DNA of 64,000 bases from Bradyrhizobium sp. (lineage in GTDB: Bacteria > Pseudomonadota > Alphaproteobacteria > Rhizobiales > Xanthobacteraceae), in the NCBI RefSeq assembly GCF_016213215.1, contig NZ_JACRAW010000043.1, positions 1 to 64,000 on the forward strand, in the 5' to 3' direction. The notes beneath the pieces are model-generated. The model saw only the letters and a program-made list of their open reading frames with translations, ran no database searches and had not been told where the DNA came from. A program made the translations under genes and the position numbers. Below are positions 1 to 9,094 of this stretch, piece by piece. Position 1 is the first letter of the stretch; every line of letters starts with the position of its first letter.

Positions 1-235
1 CGCCTATCCGATCCTCGGCGGGCTTTCCAACGTGTTCGGCACGCTGCTCGCCGTCATCTTCATTCAGGGCTTCCTCATCGAGGGCCTGCGCTTTCTCGGC
101 GATTGGCGCAATCTGCTGTTCGGCGCGCTGATCGTGCTGGCCATGAACCTGCGGCCGCGCGGTTTTCTGGACGCGGGGGGGACCGCCACCCTGAAACGCA
201 TGCTGTTCGCGCGCAAGGAGAGCTCCGGTGCTTGA
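1..235 (+). CDS. Liv-type ABC permease, C-terminal fragment (system A)
   Basis: This is the end of a branched-chain-amino-acid-type inner-membrane permease that begins left of the window. The frame is open from base 2 and reads AYPILGGLSNVFG, then hydrophobic sequence, ending in the motif NLRPRGFLDAGG that closes many LivM proteins. It is followed without a gap by two ATPases and two more permeases. The stop codon lies inside the next gene, whose GTG start is at 228, so translation is probably coupled. Because another LivH/LivM pair follows, this permease may belong to the same transporter or to a neighbouring one. The substrate cannot be told. Confidence 0.8.
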   Translation, partial: AYPILGGLSNVFGTLLAVIFIQGFLIEGLRFLGDWRNLLFGALIVLAMNLRPRGFLDAGGTATLKRMLFARKESSGA

Positions 236-968
236 CCTTCAGGGCATCGCCAAACATTTCGGCGGCGTCCGCGCGGTGGACGGGGTCGATCTGACCGTGA
301 AGCGCGGCGAAATCCTCGGCCTGATCGGGCCGAACGGCTCCGGCAAGAGCACGATCGTCAACCTGGTCTCCGGCCTGTTTCCGTTGACCTCAGGCCGGAT
401 TCTCTTCAACGGCGACGATATCTCGGACCTGCCGTCCCATGCGCGGGTGGGCCTTGGCATTGCCCGGACCTTTCAGAATATCCGTCTATTCGGCCAACTG
501 TCGGTCTGGCAGAACCTCTGGGTCGCGCAGAATTCCCGCCTGCAGCGGCAGGAAATGTTCTTCAAGCGCTGGTTCGGCGGCTCCGCGGGGGTGCAGGCGG
601 AGATCGGGCGAACGCTCGAGTTCTTCGACCTGGCGCACAAGCGCGACGAGCTTGCCGCCAATCTCTCCTTCGGCGAGCAGCGGCGTCTGGAATTCGCCCG
701 CGCCATTTCGGCCAGACCCAACCTGCTGCTGCTCGACGAGCCGGCGGCCGGTATGAATGCCGAGGAGGTGGATCAGCTCGATGCCCGCATCCGCAAGATG
801 CGCGATGAGGGGTTCACAGTCCTTTTGATCGAGCATCACGTCGAGCTCGTCATGTCAGTCGCTGACCGGATCGCCGTTCTGAACTTCGGCCGCAAGATCG
901 CGGAGGGGCCGCCGGCTGCCGTGCAGGACGATGCTGCCGTGCGCGAAGCCTATCTCGGCACGCGGTGA
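228..968 (+). CDS. Liv-type ABC transporter ATP-binding protein (LivG-like, system A)
   Basis: Cytoplasmic ATPase of 246 residues that powers import through the paired permeases. Walker A GPNGSGKST is at about residues 34-42, the signature LSFGEQRR near 147, Walker B LLLLDEPAAG near 168 and the switch His in LLIEHHVE near 205. The length and the AGMN sequence after Walker B are typical of LivG. The GTG start overlaps the end of the upstream permease by 8 bases, and the LivF-like partner follows after 8 bases. Substrate unknown: homologues take up amino acids, amides, urea or aromatic acids. Confidence 0.9.
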   Translation: MLDLQGIAKHFGGVRAVDGVDLTVKRGEILGLIGPNGSGKSTIVNLVSGLFPLTSGRILFNGDDISDLPSHARVGLGIARTFQNIRLFGQLSVWQNLWVAQNSRLQRQEMFFKRWFGGSAGVQAEIGRTLEFFDLAHKRDELAANLSFGEQRRLEFARAISARPNLLLLDEPAAGMNAEEVDQLDARIRKMRDEGFTVLLIEHHVELVMSVADRIAVLNFGRKIAEGPPAAVQDDAAVREAYLGTR

Positions 969-976
969 GGTGAATC

Positions 977-1696
977 ATGCTGGACGTGTCGGACCTCGTC
1001 ACGACCTACGGTAAGATCGAAGCGCTCAGGGGCGTGTCGCTGCACGTCGAGGGCGGGAAGATCACCTGCCTGCTCGGACCGAACGGCGCCGGCAAGACGA
1101 CGTTGATGATGACGATCGCCGGAATTCTCAGGCCTCGCCGCGGCTCGATCAAGCTCGAAGGCACCGAGCTCGTCGGCCTGTCGCCCGCAAAAATCGTCTC
1201 GCGCGGTGTTGCGCTGGTGCCGGAGAACCGGCTGGTCTTCCCGGAGATGTCGGTGCGCGAGAACCTGCTGGCGGGGGCATATCAGCGCAGGGACAAGAGC
1301 GGGATCGCGGCCGACATGGAGCGCATGTACGCGCGCTTTCCGCGACTGAAGGAGCGGAGGGAACAGCTTGCCGGCACGCTGTCCGGTGGCGAACAGCAGA
1401 TGCTGGCGGTCGCCCGTGCATTGATGTCGCGCCCGCGCGTGCTGTTGATGGACGAGCCCTCGCTCGGACTTGCGCCCCTTGTCGTGGCCGAGATCTTCGA
1501 CATCGTCGCTGCGCTCAATCGCGACGGCACCACCATCCTGCTGGTGGAGCAGAATGCACACATGGCCCTCAAGGTGGCGCACCAGTTTTTCCTGATGGAG
1601 CAGGGCCGCGTCACCTTCCAGGGCACGCCCGGTCAGCTGGCGGAAGACGAGGTGATCCAGCGGGCCTATCTCGGTACCCGCCGCGTCGCCGGATGA
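977..1696 (+). CDS. Liv-type ABC transporter ATP-binding protein (LivF-like, system A)
   Basis: Second ATPase of system A, 239 residues. It has Walker A GPNGAGKTT at about 34-42, signature LSGGEQQM near 136, Walker B LLMDEPSLGLAP near 157 and the switch His replaced by Gln in LLVEQNAHMAL, as is usual in LivF. It should form the nucleotide-binding heterodimer with the preceding LivG-like protein. GAGGTGAATC just before the ATG provides a ribosome binding site. Confidence 0.9.
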   Translation: MLDVSDLVTTYGKIEALRGVSLHVEGGKITCLLGPNGAGKTTLMMTIAGILRPRRGSIKLEGTELVGLSPAKIVSRGVALVPENRLVFPEMSVRENLLAGAYQRRDKSGIAADMERMYARFPRLKERREQLAGTLSGGEQQMLAVARALMSRPRVLLMDEPSLGLAPLVVAEIFDIVAALNRDGTTILLVEQNAHMALKVAHQFFLMEQGRVTFQGTPGQLAEDEVIQRAYLGTRRVAG

Positions 1697-1715
1697 TCCG
1701 GCAAGTCAGGAGCCA

Positions 1716-2606
1716 ATGATCGATTTCATCCAGAATACGATCGACGGCGTGATGATCGGCGCGTCATACGGGCTGCTCGCGCTCGGCTTCACCGTCATCT
1801 TCGGCGTCATGCGGCGCCTCAACCTGTCCTACGGGCCGACCATCATGATCGGCGCCTATTTCGGCACCGTGCTCTATCTGCACTTTGGCGCCGGGCTGCT
1901 CGCAGTCGCCGCCGCCGTTGTCGTCGGAGCGGTGATCTCCGGTATCTATGTCGAGCGGCTCTGCTTTGCACCGATGAAGGCCGGTGCCGGGATTGCGTCG
2001 ATGGTGTCGAGCTTTGCGATCTGGATGCAATTGGAGCAGGCGGCGGTTCTGGTCCTGCCGCGTCACACCTACCCGTTTCCGCCGCTCGTGACCGGCCCCG
2101 CGCTCGAGATCGGGCCATTGCTCGTTCGCCCCGACCACTTGATCATGCTGACGGGCGCGCTCCTGCTCGCCGCGGTCGTGCAGCTCGCGCTCTATCGCAC
2201 GCGCTTCGGCCTTGGCCTGCGTGCGGTGATCGCCAACCCGATCGCGGCGAACCTGGTCGGCGTGGATGTCGGGCGCTTGGTCGTGCTGGCGTTCGCCGCG
2301 GCATCGGCCATCGGCGGCGTGGCTGGCTTTCTCGTGCTGGCGGTCGACCAGCAGGTGACGCCGATGTTCGGCATGTGGGCAACGCTCAAGGGCCTGATCG
2401 CGATGATGATCGGCGGCCTCGGATCGATACCCGGCGCGCTGCTCGGTGGACTGCTGCTCGGCGTCGTCGAGGTGCACAGCCACTGGCTGTTCGGGCCGCA
2501 GGTGCGCGATTTGTTTGCCTATTTCGTGCTGTTCGCGTTCCTTGTGGCGCGTCCGGGCGGCCTGCTCGGCCGCACGATCGACGTCGAGCTGTCGCATAGG
2601 GCGTGA
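1716..2606 (+). CDS. Liv-type ABC permease (LivH-like, system A)
   Basis: Inner-membrane permease of 296 residues with about eight hydrophobic segments. The N-terminal stretch IDGVMIGASYGLLALGFTVI and the central GLRAVIANPIAANLVGVDV (the loop that contacts the ATPase, around 167-187) are typical of LivH. The C-terminal part carries MIGGLGSIPGALLGG, the glycine-rich helix shared by this family. AGGAGCCA precedes the ATG. It pairs with the LivM-like permease three bases downstream. Confidence 0.88.
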   Translation: MIDFIQNTIDGVMIGASYGLLALGFTVIFGVMRRLNLSYGPTIMIGAYFGTVLYLHFGAGLLAVAAAVVVGAVISGIYVERLCFAPMKAGAGIASMVSSFAIWMQLEQAAVLVLPRHTYPFPPLVTGPALEIGPLLVRPDHLIMLTGALLLAAVVQLALYRTRFGLGLRAVIANPIAANLVGVDVGRLVVLAFAAASAIGGVAGFLVLAVDQQVTPMFGMWATLKGLIAMMIGGLGSIPGALLGGLLLGVVEVHSHWLFGPQVRDLFAYFVLFAFLVARPGGLLGRTIDVELSHRA

Positions 2607-2609
2607 CCG

Positions 2610-3539
2610 ATGGACGACTATCTGGTCAGCGTAGTCTCCAACATCGGCATCATTTCGTTCGTCGCGCTGTCGGCCTATCTGCTGCTGCTCACCGGAGAGA
2701 TCTCCTTCGGCCAGCAGGCGTTCTTTGCGATCGGCGCGTATGCGGCCGGCATCGCCACCGCGATGTGGGGTTGGCCGCTTCCGCTGGCCATTGCCTGGGG
2801 CGCGGCGGCGGGCGCAGCTTGCGCCGTGACCCTCGGCATCCCGACATTGCGACTGCGCGGACTTCAGTTCGCGATCGCGACGCTTGCGTTCGCCGAGATG
2901 GTGCGAATCCTGTTCGAGCTGTGGCGATATCAGATTGACATCGACGGCGAGCCTGTCGGACCCAACGGCACCGACGGCTTTCGCAATATCCGCTATGTCT
3001 TCGATCACAACATCGAAGCCTTCGATTTCATGATGTTGATCTATGCGGTGCTGGCGGTCACGCTCGGCAGCTTCATGCTGCTCGAACGCTCGCGGCTTGG
3101 CGTCATCTTCCGCATGATCGGTGAGGATGCGACGCTGGCCTCGCTGCAGGGAATTGCGGTCGCCCGCTACAAGGTTTTCGCGGCGGGCATCGCCGGCGCG
3201 CTCGCGGCGGTCGGCGGCGGCCTCTATGCCCATCTGACCACCTATGTGGAGCCGCGAACCTTCGATGTCATGCTGGGGGTTCATTCCCTTGCCTACGGTC
3301 TGATCGGCGGGCTCGGCACCGCGCTCGGACCGTTGCTCGGGGTCGTCATCGACGTCGGGCTCCTGGAATCGGTGCGATTGTTCGCCGGCTACCGCATGAT
3401 CATTTTCGGCGGTCTGGTTGCGCTGCTGCTGATCGTTCGTCCACGCGGCCTGCTTGATGAGCGACTGGTGCATGGAATTGGCCGATTGTTCCGCAACGCG
3501 AAATCCGGAACGACCCGAACCGGACGAGGGCCGCCATGA
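2610..3539 (+). CDS. Liv-type ABC permease (LivM-like, system A)
   Basis: Inner-membrane permease of 309 residues. GEISFGQQAFFAIGAYAAGI near residues 28-47 is the LivM hallmark, and GLIGGLGTALGPLLGVV followed by LIVRPRGLLDE closes the protein. The ATPase-contact loop reads FRMIGEDATLASLQGI. The stop overlaps the next start as ATGA at 3536-3539. No substrate-binding protein for system A is inside the window; it may lie to the left. Confidence 0.88.
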   Translation: MDDYLVSVVSNIGIISFVALSAYLLLLTGEISFGQQAFFAIGAYAAGIATAMWGWPLPLAIAWGAAAGAACAVTLGIPTLRLRGLQFAIATLAFAEMVRILFELWRYQIDIDGEPVGPNGTDGFRNIRYVFDHNIEAFDFMMLIYAVLAVTLGSFMLLERSRLGVIFRMIGEDATLASLQGIAVARYKVFAAGIAGALAAVGGGLYAHLTTYVEPRTFDVMLGVHSLAYGLIGGLGTALGPLLGVVIDVGLLESVRLFAGYRMIIFGGLVALLLIVRPRGLLDERLVHGIGRLFRNAKSGTTRTGRGPP

Positions 3540-3961
3540 GAACGATCGTTTGCACGCTTGTGGCCATTGCGGCACTGCTGGCCGGGTATCCGCAAGCCGC
3601 GCACGGCCAGGTGCGCGCCAAGGCTGCCGTGACCTGCGTCTCGGCCGGGCAGGTGCTGGAGTACGACTGCACCATCAAGCTTGCGAACGCGCGCTCCGGC
3701 GAACCGCTCTCGGGGCTGACCGTATCCGTTGGAGCGGACATGCCCTCGATGCCCGGCATGCACAACGTGCGCCGCGTGAAAGCGACCGAGCAGGCGGAGA
3801 AGGGCGCTTATCACGTCCGCCTCGAGCTCGAGATGCACGGCGACTGGGCGGTGCACATCGATCTGCGAGGCGCAGTGCGCGACCGCGTGGTTGCGATGTT
3901 GCGCTTCGAAGAAGCGGAAGTCACTGACGTCAAACCGTCGCCGAGCCGGCGCGGGCATTGA
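3536..3961 (+). CDS. FixH/YtkA-like small periplasmic protein
   Basis: A 141-residue protein with a signal peptide (hydrophobic residues 4-20, cleavage likely after AAHGQ). The body resembles the FixH/YtkA-like beta-sandwich domain: a pair of cysteines (VTCVSAGQVLEYDCTI), then the family pattern of ADMPSMPGMHNV, a short lysine-rich stretch, GAYHVRLELEMHGDWAVHIDL. The Met and His residues in the MPSMPGMH segment suggest metal or copper contact in relatives. It overlaps the LivM-like gene by 4 bases, so it is co-translated with a transporter, an uncommon partnership. Function is not established. Confidence 0.7.
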   Translation: MRTIVCTLVAIAALLAGYPQAAHGQVRAKAAVTCVSAGQVLEYDCTIKLANARSGEPLSGLTVSVGADMPSMPGMHNVRRVKATEQAEKGAYHVRLELEMHGDWAVHIDLRGAVRDRVVAMLRFEEAEVTDVKPSPSRRGH

Positions 3962-4186
3962 AGCGCGCACAAGTAGGCGCGCCTTGTCTCGTCGCTCCAC
4001 TTCCGCCGGCCCCGTGAAGACCTCAAGCCGCCGCACCGGCGGTGATAGCAGTATGCACTGTGTCCATTCTAAGCCTAACAGTCCAAACCAACCGCAGACT
4101 CGCAGATCACCCCGTCATCCGGTAGGTGTCCCCTGGACAGCGCTTACGAGCAAACGGTGTGGCCTGCGGGCACTTGAGCGCGGTTG

Positions 4187-4211
4187 CGTTTGCGCTGGCA
4201 AGCGGTTTTTT
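4187..4211 (+). terminator. Rho-independent terminator after system A
   Basis: CGTTTGC at 4187-4193, loop GCTG, then GCAAGCG at 4198-4204 form a 7-bp stem (one G-U pair), followed by G and six T residues. It lies 226 bases past the FixH-like gene and just before the convergent NfrA-like gene. The rest of 3962-4252 shows no convincing gene. Confidence 0.6.
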
Positions 4212-4252
4212 GGCTCAGTGGATCGGCTGCCTCGAGGCGGCCGCGGGTCACA

Positions 4253-6847
4253 TCAATAATTGATCGACGTCTGCGCGAAGATGCCCTCGGCGCGTTTGTC
4301 GCCGGCGAGCCTGAAGCGATATTGCAGGGTCAGCTCCCAGTATGAGGGTGGCGCCATATACTTCGTTTCGCCGAACCAGTAGCGAAGCGAGCCGCCGACG
4401 CCGGCCGAATAGCCATCATGGACGGCAAAGGAGTCATCGTAGCTCGCCGCAACGACCGCGTGAGGGAAGAACACGAGATTGCTGCTGATGGGATCAAGGC
4501 GGAAGCTGCGCCCGAACCGCCCTTCGAAAATCCCAACCAGCTGCGTCTTCTCCAGGAAGCGATCGACCTCGGCATAGATGTACCAGGTCGGCCAGTTCGT
4601 CTCCAGAACCCGAAGGTCCGTGCCGACCGTGTACGAATACGCGGCCCTGAGCAGCGTATCGTTGCGCGCCGCGTTTCCCAGGCGGAAGAGCTTGTCGACC
4701 TCGAGGACGAGATTGTGGTCCGAGAACGGCTTCCAGCGCGCGCCGACCATGCCTTGCGTCGTTGGCAGGCCTGTGGGACCACCGGCCTGATCATAGAGCG
4801 TCTCGAACACCCTGCCGAACACTTCGAACAGCGCGCCGTTACGGTTGCCGAACTCTTCCGGCCGGTAATAGAACTCCGATCCCAGCTGGGACGTATAACT
4901 GCTGGTCGGCGAGCTCGCGATCAAAAAGGGGTTTGGGGCCGACCCGACCTTCCCGTATGAAACCGAAGTGTTGATACCCCAGACCCGCGCGAGATCCGCG
5001 ACGGTTCGGCGGGTCTCGAACAGCTTCTGGTCATCGATATTCAGCCGCCCGTCCGCCTTCGCATCAATTCCTTCCATCAGATAGCTGATCGCCTTCGGGT
5101 TTTCGAACCGGCGCATGGCGGCGTAGCCGGCATCGATTGTCGCGCGCGGCGGCAACTGGCCGCGCGCGTGTGCGCGGTCGAAGCGCTGCAGCGCCAACTC
5201 GTCGTTTCCGACGGCAACAGCGATATAGGCGAGGTCGGCATCCCGCATCGAACTCAATTGGCCACGCGCAACCGCCTGGTCGAAAAGCGCGCGCGCCTCG
5301 GGCTTTCGTTCAAGCTCGAGCAGCGTGTTGATTTGCGCCCGCAAGGCGTCATCGCGTTGAGCGCCGGTCGGGGCCAATCGTTCGGCTATCTTGAAGTGGG
5401 GCAGGGATTCTTCCTTGCGCCCCATCGCCTGGAGTGCATAAGCCTTGCGAACGGCCGTGTCATAGCTCGTCGGCAGCCTTTCGAGGGCACGCTGCGCGCG
5501 CTGCGGCTCCTTGGCGGCAAGTGCTGCATCGGCGAGCGCCAGCCGGACGTTTCTCGCCTGCTCGGCGGAAAGGCCACGCTGCAGCGCCGCCTCCCAGTCG
5601 GCCATCGCTGCGCGATCCTTGTGCTGCAGCTTTCGGGCAAAGCCCCGCTGCGCAAAGACCTCGCCGCTGGCCTGGCCCTGATTGATAACCTTTGTCGCTT
5701 CCGCCTCGGCGTCACCCGGGCGTCCCGTGCTCATCAGCAGGTTGAGCAGCAAGAGCCGGTTTGCCAGAAGTTCCGGGCTGGCCTCGATCGCTATTCGGGC
5801 CTCTTCGATGGCCGCCGAATAATTCTTCGCGCGCGCTGCCTGATAAGCTTTACCTGCAGCTTCGTATCCTTCCGCCGCTTTGTCGATCGGCGTTGCGATG
5901 CTCTGGACCAGCGGCGCTTCCAGGCTGCAGACGGTGCCATACGGCGTAGCGCGACAGTCCTGTACCGGCATTGGCACGTTCTTGCCGTCGCCCTTCAGGG
6001 TTGCCTTGTGATTGGCGGCAGCTTCAGCGTCGCCCAGCCGCGTGACAACCTGCGGATCGGTCTTCGAATAGGGGTCCAGGAGTTTTTGCGCGGCACGATA
6101 GTCTCCGGAAGCCAGCGCCGCGTCGGCTGCGATGAGCCGGATGTTCTTCTGTTCGAGCTCGGTGAGACCAGGGAGAGCGAGGGCGGCATTTAAATCGACA
6201 ACGGCCAACGCACGATTGCCGAGCCGCTGCTGGATATACGCTCGCCAAACGAGAGGTGCATAATTACCCGGATCGAGCTTGATGGTGTCCGAGGCGGTTG
6301 CGGCGGCGTCAGCCAGGTTATTGTCGGCGAGCTGTGCACTCAGCAACAGCAATCGATAGGACATCACATCCGGGGCGTACTCGACCGCAGCCCGGGCTGC
6401 GCGAATCGCTGCCCTTGGATCGCCCTTCTCCAGCGCCTTGTAGCCTTCGCTGGCTGGCTGTTGGGCGAGGCGCTGTCGGATGCTGGCGAGCCTCGATTCA
6501 AGCTCCTGGTTCGACGCAAAGGTCTCGGACGCCCGGACAGTGGCCTGTTCGGCCCGCGAGAGATCGCCGGCAGCGACGAGGGCATCGATCAACAAAAGGC
6601 GAAGCCGCAGCATATCGGGGCGAAGATCGACGGATGCGGCCGCGCGCGCGCTTGCGGTCTTGTAGTCACCCTGGTTGAACGCCTTGTAAGCGTCGTCGGC
6701 AGCGCTATAGGCCTCGCCCTCCAGCGGCCGATCCGGATCAGGCACCTGGGCGTTGGCGCCATGGCAAAGCACGGCCGCAACCAGCAGCCCGCCGAAGGCG
6801 GCCCGGCTGATGCCCGAGCCAAAAAGGTGTTTGCCCCCGAAAGCCAT
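4253..6847 (-). CDS. TPR protein with NfrA-type C-terminal outer-membrane domain
   Basis: An 864-residue exported protein with an N-terminal signal (cleavage near GANAQ, about residue 34). Residues 40-600 are tandem TPR-like helical repeats with recurring patterns such as YKAFNQGDYKTA, YKALEKGDPRAA and YQAARAKNYSAA. The last 230 residues resemble the C-terminal domain of NfrA (phage N4 adsorption protein A): alternating beta strands rich in Tyr and Trp, ending in an aromatic residue as outer-membrane barrels do. TPR-barrel proteins of this kind export polysaccharide (compare BcsC, PelB, AlgK/AlgE). It stands downstream of an O-acetylation operon in the same orientation, after a 205-base gap that may hold its own promoter. 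Confidence 0.75.
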   Translation of the reverse strand: MAFGGKHLFGSGISRAAFGGLLVAAVLCHGANAQVPDPDRPLEGEAYSAADDAYKAFNQGDYKTASARAAASVDLRPDMLRLRLLLIDALVAAGDLSRAEQATVRASETFASNQELESRLASIRQRLAQQPASEGYKALEKGDPRAAIRAARAAVEYAPDVMSYRLLLLSAQLADNNLADAAATASDTIKLDPGNYAPLVWRAYIQQRLGNRALAVVDLNAALALPGLTELEQKNIRLIAADAALASGDYRAAQKLLDPYSKTDPQVVTRLGDAEAAANHKATLKGDGKNVPMPVQDCRATPYGTVCSLEAPLVQSIATPIDKAAEGYEAAGKAYQAARAKNYSAAIEEARIAIEASPELLANRLLLLNLLMSTGRPGDAEAEATKVINQGQASGEVFAQRGFARKLQHKDRAAMADWEAALQRGLSAEQARNVRLALADAALAAKEPQRAQRALERLPTSYDTAVRKAYALQAMGRKEESLPHFKIAERLAPTGAQRDDALRAQINTLLELERKPEARALFDQAVARGQLSSMRDADLAYIAVAVGNDELALQRFDRAHARGQLPPRATIDAGYAAMRRFENPKAISYLMEGIDAKADGRLNIDDQKLFETRRTVADLARVWGINTSVSYGKVGSAPNPFLIASSPTSSYTSQLGSEFYYRPEEFGNRNGALFEVFGRVFETLYDQAGGPTGLPTTQGMVGARWKPFSDHNLVLEVDKLFRLGNAARNDTLLRAAYSYTVGTDLRVLETNWPTWYIYAEVDRFLEKTQLVGIFEGRFGRSFRLDPISSNLVFFPHAVVAASYDDSFAVHDGYSAGVGGSLRYWFGETKYMAPPSYWELTLQYRFRLAGDKRAEGIFAQTSINY

Positions 6848-7052
6848 TCAACCCAGCGTTAAACAGGTCCGTTAAATACCATTTACAACGTATCCGAGCC
6901 ATGGAGCCGACGGAACCGCGATTTGGGGGCTGGGGTGCCTTGACTCACCCCGATCTCGTTCACATTGAACGTTTTTTCGCTTGCTGTGGCCTATTTGCTT
7001 CGACTTTGCCTCCGCTTTGTAGGGCCAGGATAATGGCCAAAGCAATTAACCA

Positions 7053-8024
7053 TCATTTCCTGTTTCGGATGGCTTCTGCCGTTTTCAAGCGCCAGTCCGC
7101 CGCGCTGACAATGCCTTGGGCCGCCCACTCACCGACCGCATCGGGTCCGTTCTGCAGCTGAGCCTCGTTGAACTGCCAGACCAGGAAGCGAACGGGGTTG
7201 GATTTGAATTCGGATGACTGGAGGTACTGCAGGAGCGTCGCCCAGGGGCCAAGATCACCAGGATTCCACTTGAGGGAGACCGGCCGGTCAATCCGGTTCG
7301 AGAGCCGCTGAGGAAAGCCGAAATAGGGCTGAACGAAGCTGTTTCCGACGACCGCCACCGGAGCCGGTTCAGCATCCAAAAGTCCTTGGTTGTTCCTTGG
7401 AGGAGTTCGGATCACATAGGTATCCGGACCAATGGCTCGTTTTCGTTCGGGGGAAAGAAAATTGGCCGCAAGGTCTCCAAGGTGGCGGTCGTTCATCCAG
7501 TCGCCGAGCTGGGTGCCTGATCCGGCCTTTCCCGGGAGCGGGCTCTTTGAGATGATCTCGGCCGCGATTTGATCGGCGCTCGCTTCGGCTGCAAATGTCG
7601 TCCAGTGGAAGTCCGTTCTATAGAACACTTCCTGTTTGCCCAGCACCACAGCTTTGAAGGCGTCCCTGAGGTCAGGTGCACTCACTCCTTGTGACCGGAG
7701 CTCGCTCAGCAGGAAGTCATATCGCTTTCGAACCGGCTCCGAAATCGCCATTCCCTCCGGGAGCAGCGTTTCATAGTAGCGCGGTTTCAATGGAACGATC
7801 GCAACGATGAGCTTGATGCCTCGTTCGCTGAGCACACGATTGATTTCGGCGATGAGCTGAACTGATGCCATTTCTGCTTCGGGCTTTGCGACCGAAAGAC
7901 TCTCCCAGCCGGCGAACAGCCAGTTCGACTTGCCTTCGACAATCGCATCGCGCGCAAGCGAGGGAGATCCCGCGTTCAATAGGACGATCGCCGCGGCGAG
8001 CCATCGGGTTAAACGTCTGGTCAT
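7053..8024 (-). CDS. AlgX/AlgJ-like SGNH O-acetyltransferase, periplasmic
   Basis: A 323-residue secreted protein (signal through about residue 25, ending SLARDA). It matches the SGNH hydrolase-like domain of alginate O-acetyltransferases AlgX/AlgJ: the Asp-x-His pair is in RTDFHWTTFAA (Asp138, His140) and the likely nucleophile Ser229 is in VVGNSFVQPY. Members transfer acetyl groups to polysaccharide in the periplasm. Its start overlaps the upstream AlgJ-like gene by 4 bases (ATGA at 8021-8024), so the two are coupled. It has no carbohydrate-binding domain such as that at the end of AlgX. Confidence 0.78.
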   Translation of the reverse strand: MTRRLTRWLAAAIVLLNAGSPSLARDAIVEGKSNWLFAGWESLSVAKPEAEMASVQLIAEINRVLSERGIKLIVAIVPLKPRYYETLLPEGMAISEPVRKRYDFLLSELRSQGVSAPDLRDAFKAVVLGKQEVFYRTDFHWTTFAAEASADQIAAEIISKSPLPGKAGSGTQLGDWMNDRHLGDLAANFLSPERKRAIGPDTYVIRTPPRNNQGLLDAEPAPVAVVGNSFVQPYFGFPQRLSNRIDRPVSLKWNPGDLGPWATLLQYLQSSEFKSNPVRFLVWQFNEAQLQNGPDAVGEWAAQGIVSAADWRLKTAEAIRNRK

Positions 8025-9091
8025 CGGGAATCCGGCAACTGGTCGAGAAAGGCCCGCTCATCCGCGGTGAGAGGAGCGGTAAGCGAGCGCATGGGGAACT
8101 CCCATATCACGGCCTTGGTGCTTGCCAACACGGCTTGCCGTCTTTGAACAAGCTCCAGCAGCGCTCCGGCAAAGCCCCCGCCTGCCTGGCTCAGCTGTCC
8201 AATTTCCCTGGAGAGAGACACTTGCAGATAATCGAGGAATCCCGAATTCAGTGAGAACGAGGAGCCCGCAAGGATGACGGAGGGAGAGGAGGGCTCATCG
8301 AGCAAGCTTCCGGATCTTTCGACGTCAGCCTTCAATTCGAGCTCGCGCTCAAGAGCTGGCGCCAAACCTCTAGGCGCTTCCGCAAGACCGGCCATGCGAG
8401 CAAGATCGCCGAGGCGCTCGCGGTCGGGGCCTGTCCTCAGCACAACGCGATCCGATCCTGGCCCAAGGCGGGCCTCGATGGCTCTTGCAACCGCTTTTGC
8501 AGCGAACTCCGCACCCTGGTTGTTCCAATGCGTATCCGTCCGAAAGTAACCCGGCTGTGGCCACTTATCCTTCACGTCGATTTCAAGCCGCTCCACCGAC
8601 GCTGTCGCATCGGACCACAGCTGCGATCGCCATCTGGATCGATCCGCGTTCGCTCCGCACAATTGATTTTCCACCTGCTCGGCCTTGTCGGGCACAGGCA
8701 ATACAAGCAAGAGAATGTTGTGCTCTAGGAGCGCTCGCACCAGAAGCGGAAACATCCTTGCTCGTGCGCGGAGATTTTCGGCGTCGTGGCGGTCTGCTCT
8801 CAGTTCTTCGATGGAGTAGAGCCACTCGCTGCAGCCGGCCCAGACCTGCAGTCCGGCATCGTGCAGCAGTGAATATTGCAGCCCTGCGGCGAGCCCATCC
8901 AGCCGCGGGCTTCTCGGGATCGCGTCAAACACCGCCTTGTCGAGCTTGCCGGACACAGCGCCGGAGTTGAAGTCCGCCAAGGTCGCCGTCGTGAAGATCT
9001 CGGCAATGGCCGCGCCGCCGCGCCAGACGGCCGAGACGAGCCCCACCACCATGATCACCAGAACCGGGAAGATCTTCAGCATGGCAGCCAT
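8021..9091 (-). CDS. AlgJ-like SGNH O-acetyltransferase, membrane-anchored
   Basis: A 356-residue protein with one N-terminal membrane segment (about residues 5-23) and a periplasmic SGNH-like domain. Asp186 and His188 lie in FRTDTHWNNQGAEF, the AlgJ/AlgX catalytic pattern, and Ser278 in LAGSSFSLNSGF is the likely nucleophile. WEFPMRSLT near the end is also typical. It probably receives acetyl groups from the MBOAT protein encoded three bases upstream. An internal ATG at 9082 is an alternative start. Confidence 0.78.
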   Translation of the reverse strand: MAAMLKIFPVLVIMVVGLVSAVWRGGAAIAEIFTTATLADFNSGAVSGKLDKAVFDAIPRSPRLDGLAAGLQYSLLHDAGLQVWAGCSEWLYSIEELRADRHDAENLRARARMFPLLVRALLEHNILLLVLPVPDKAEQVENQLCGANADRSRWRSQLWSDATASVERLEIDVKDKWPQPGYFRTDTHWNNQGAEFAAKAVARAIEARLGPGSDRVVLRTGPDRERLGDLARMAGLAEAPRGLAPALERELELKADVERSGSLLDEPSSPSVILAGSSFSLNSGFLDYLQVSLSREIGQLSQAGGGFAGALLELVQRRQAVLASTKAVIWEFPMRSLTAPLTADERAFLDQLPDSR

Positions 9092-9094
9092 TCT

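Noticed and set aside
1764..3575. A 603-codon minus-strand frame
   Set aside because: It is rich in Arg, His, Asp and Gln and lies opposite two clear permease genes, as expected of the opposite strand in GC-rich DNA.
5168..6193. A 341-codon plus-strand frame
   Set aside because: It is antisense to the TPR repeats of the NfrA-like gene and has shadow composition.
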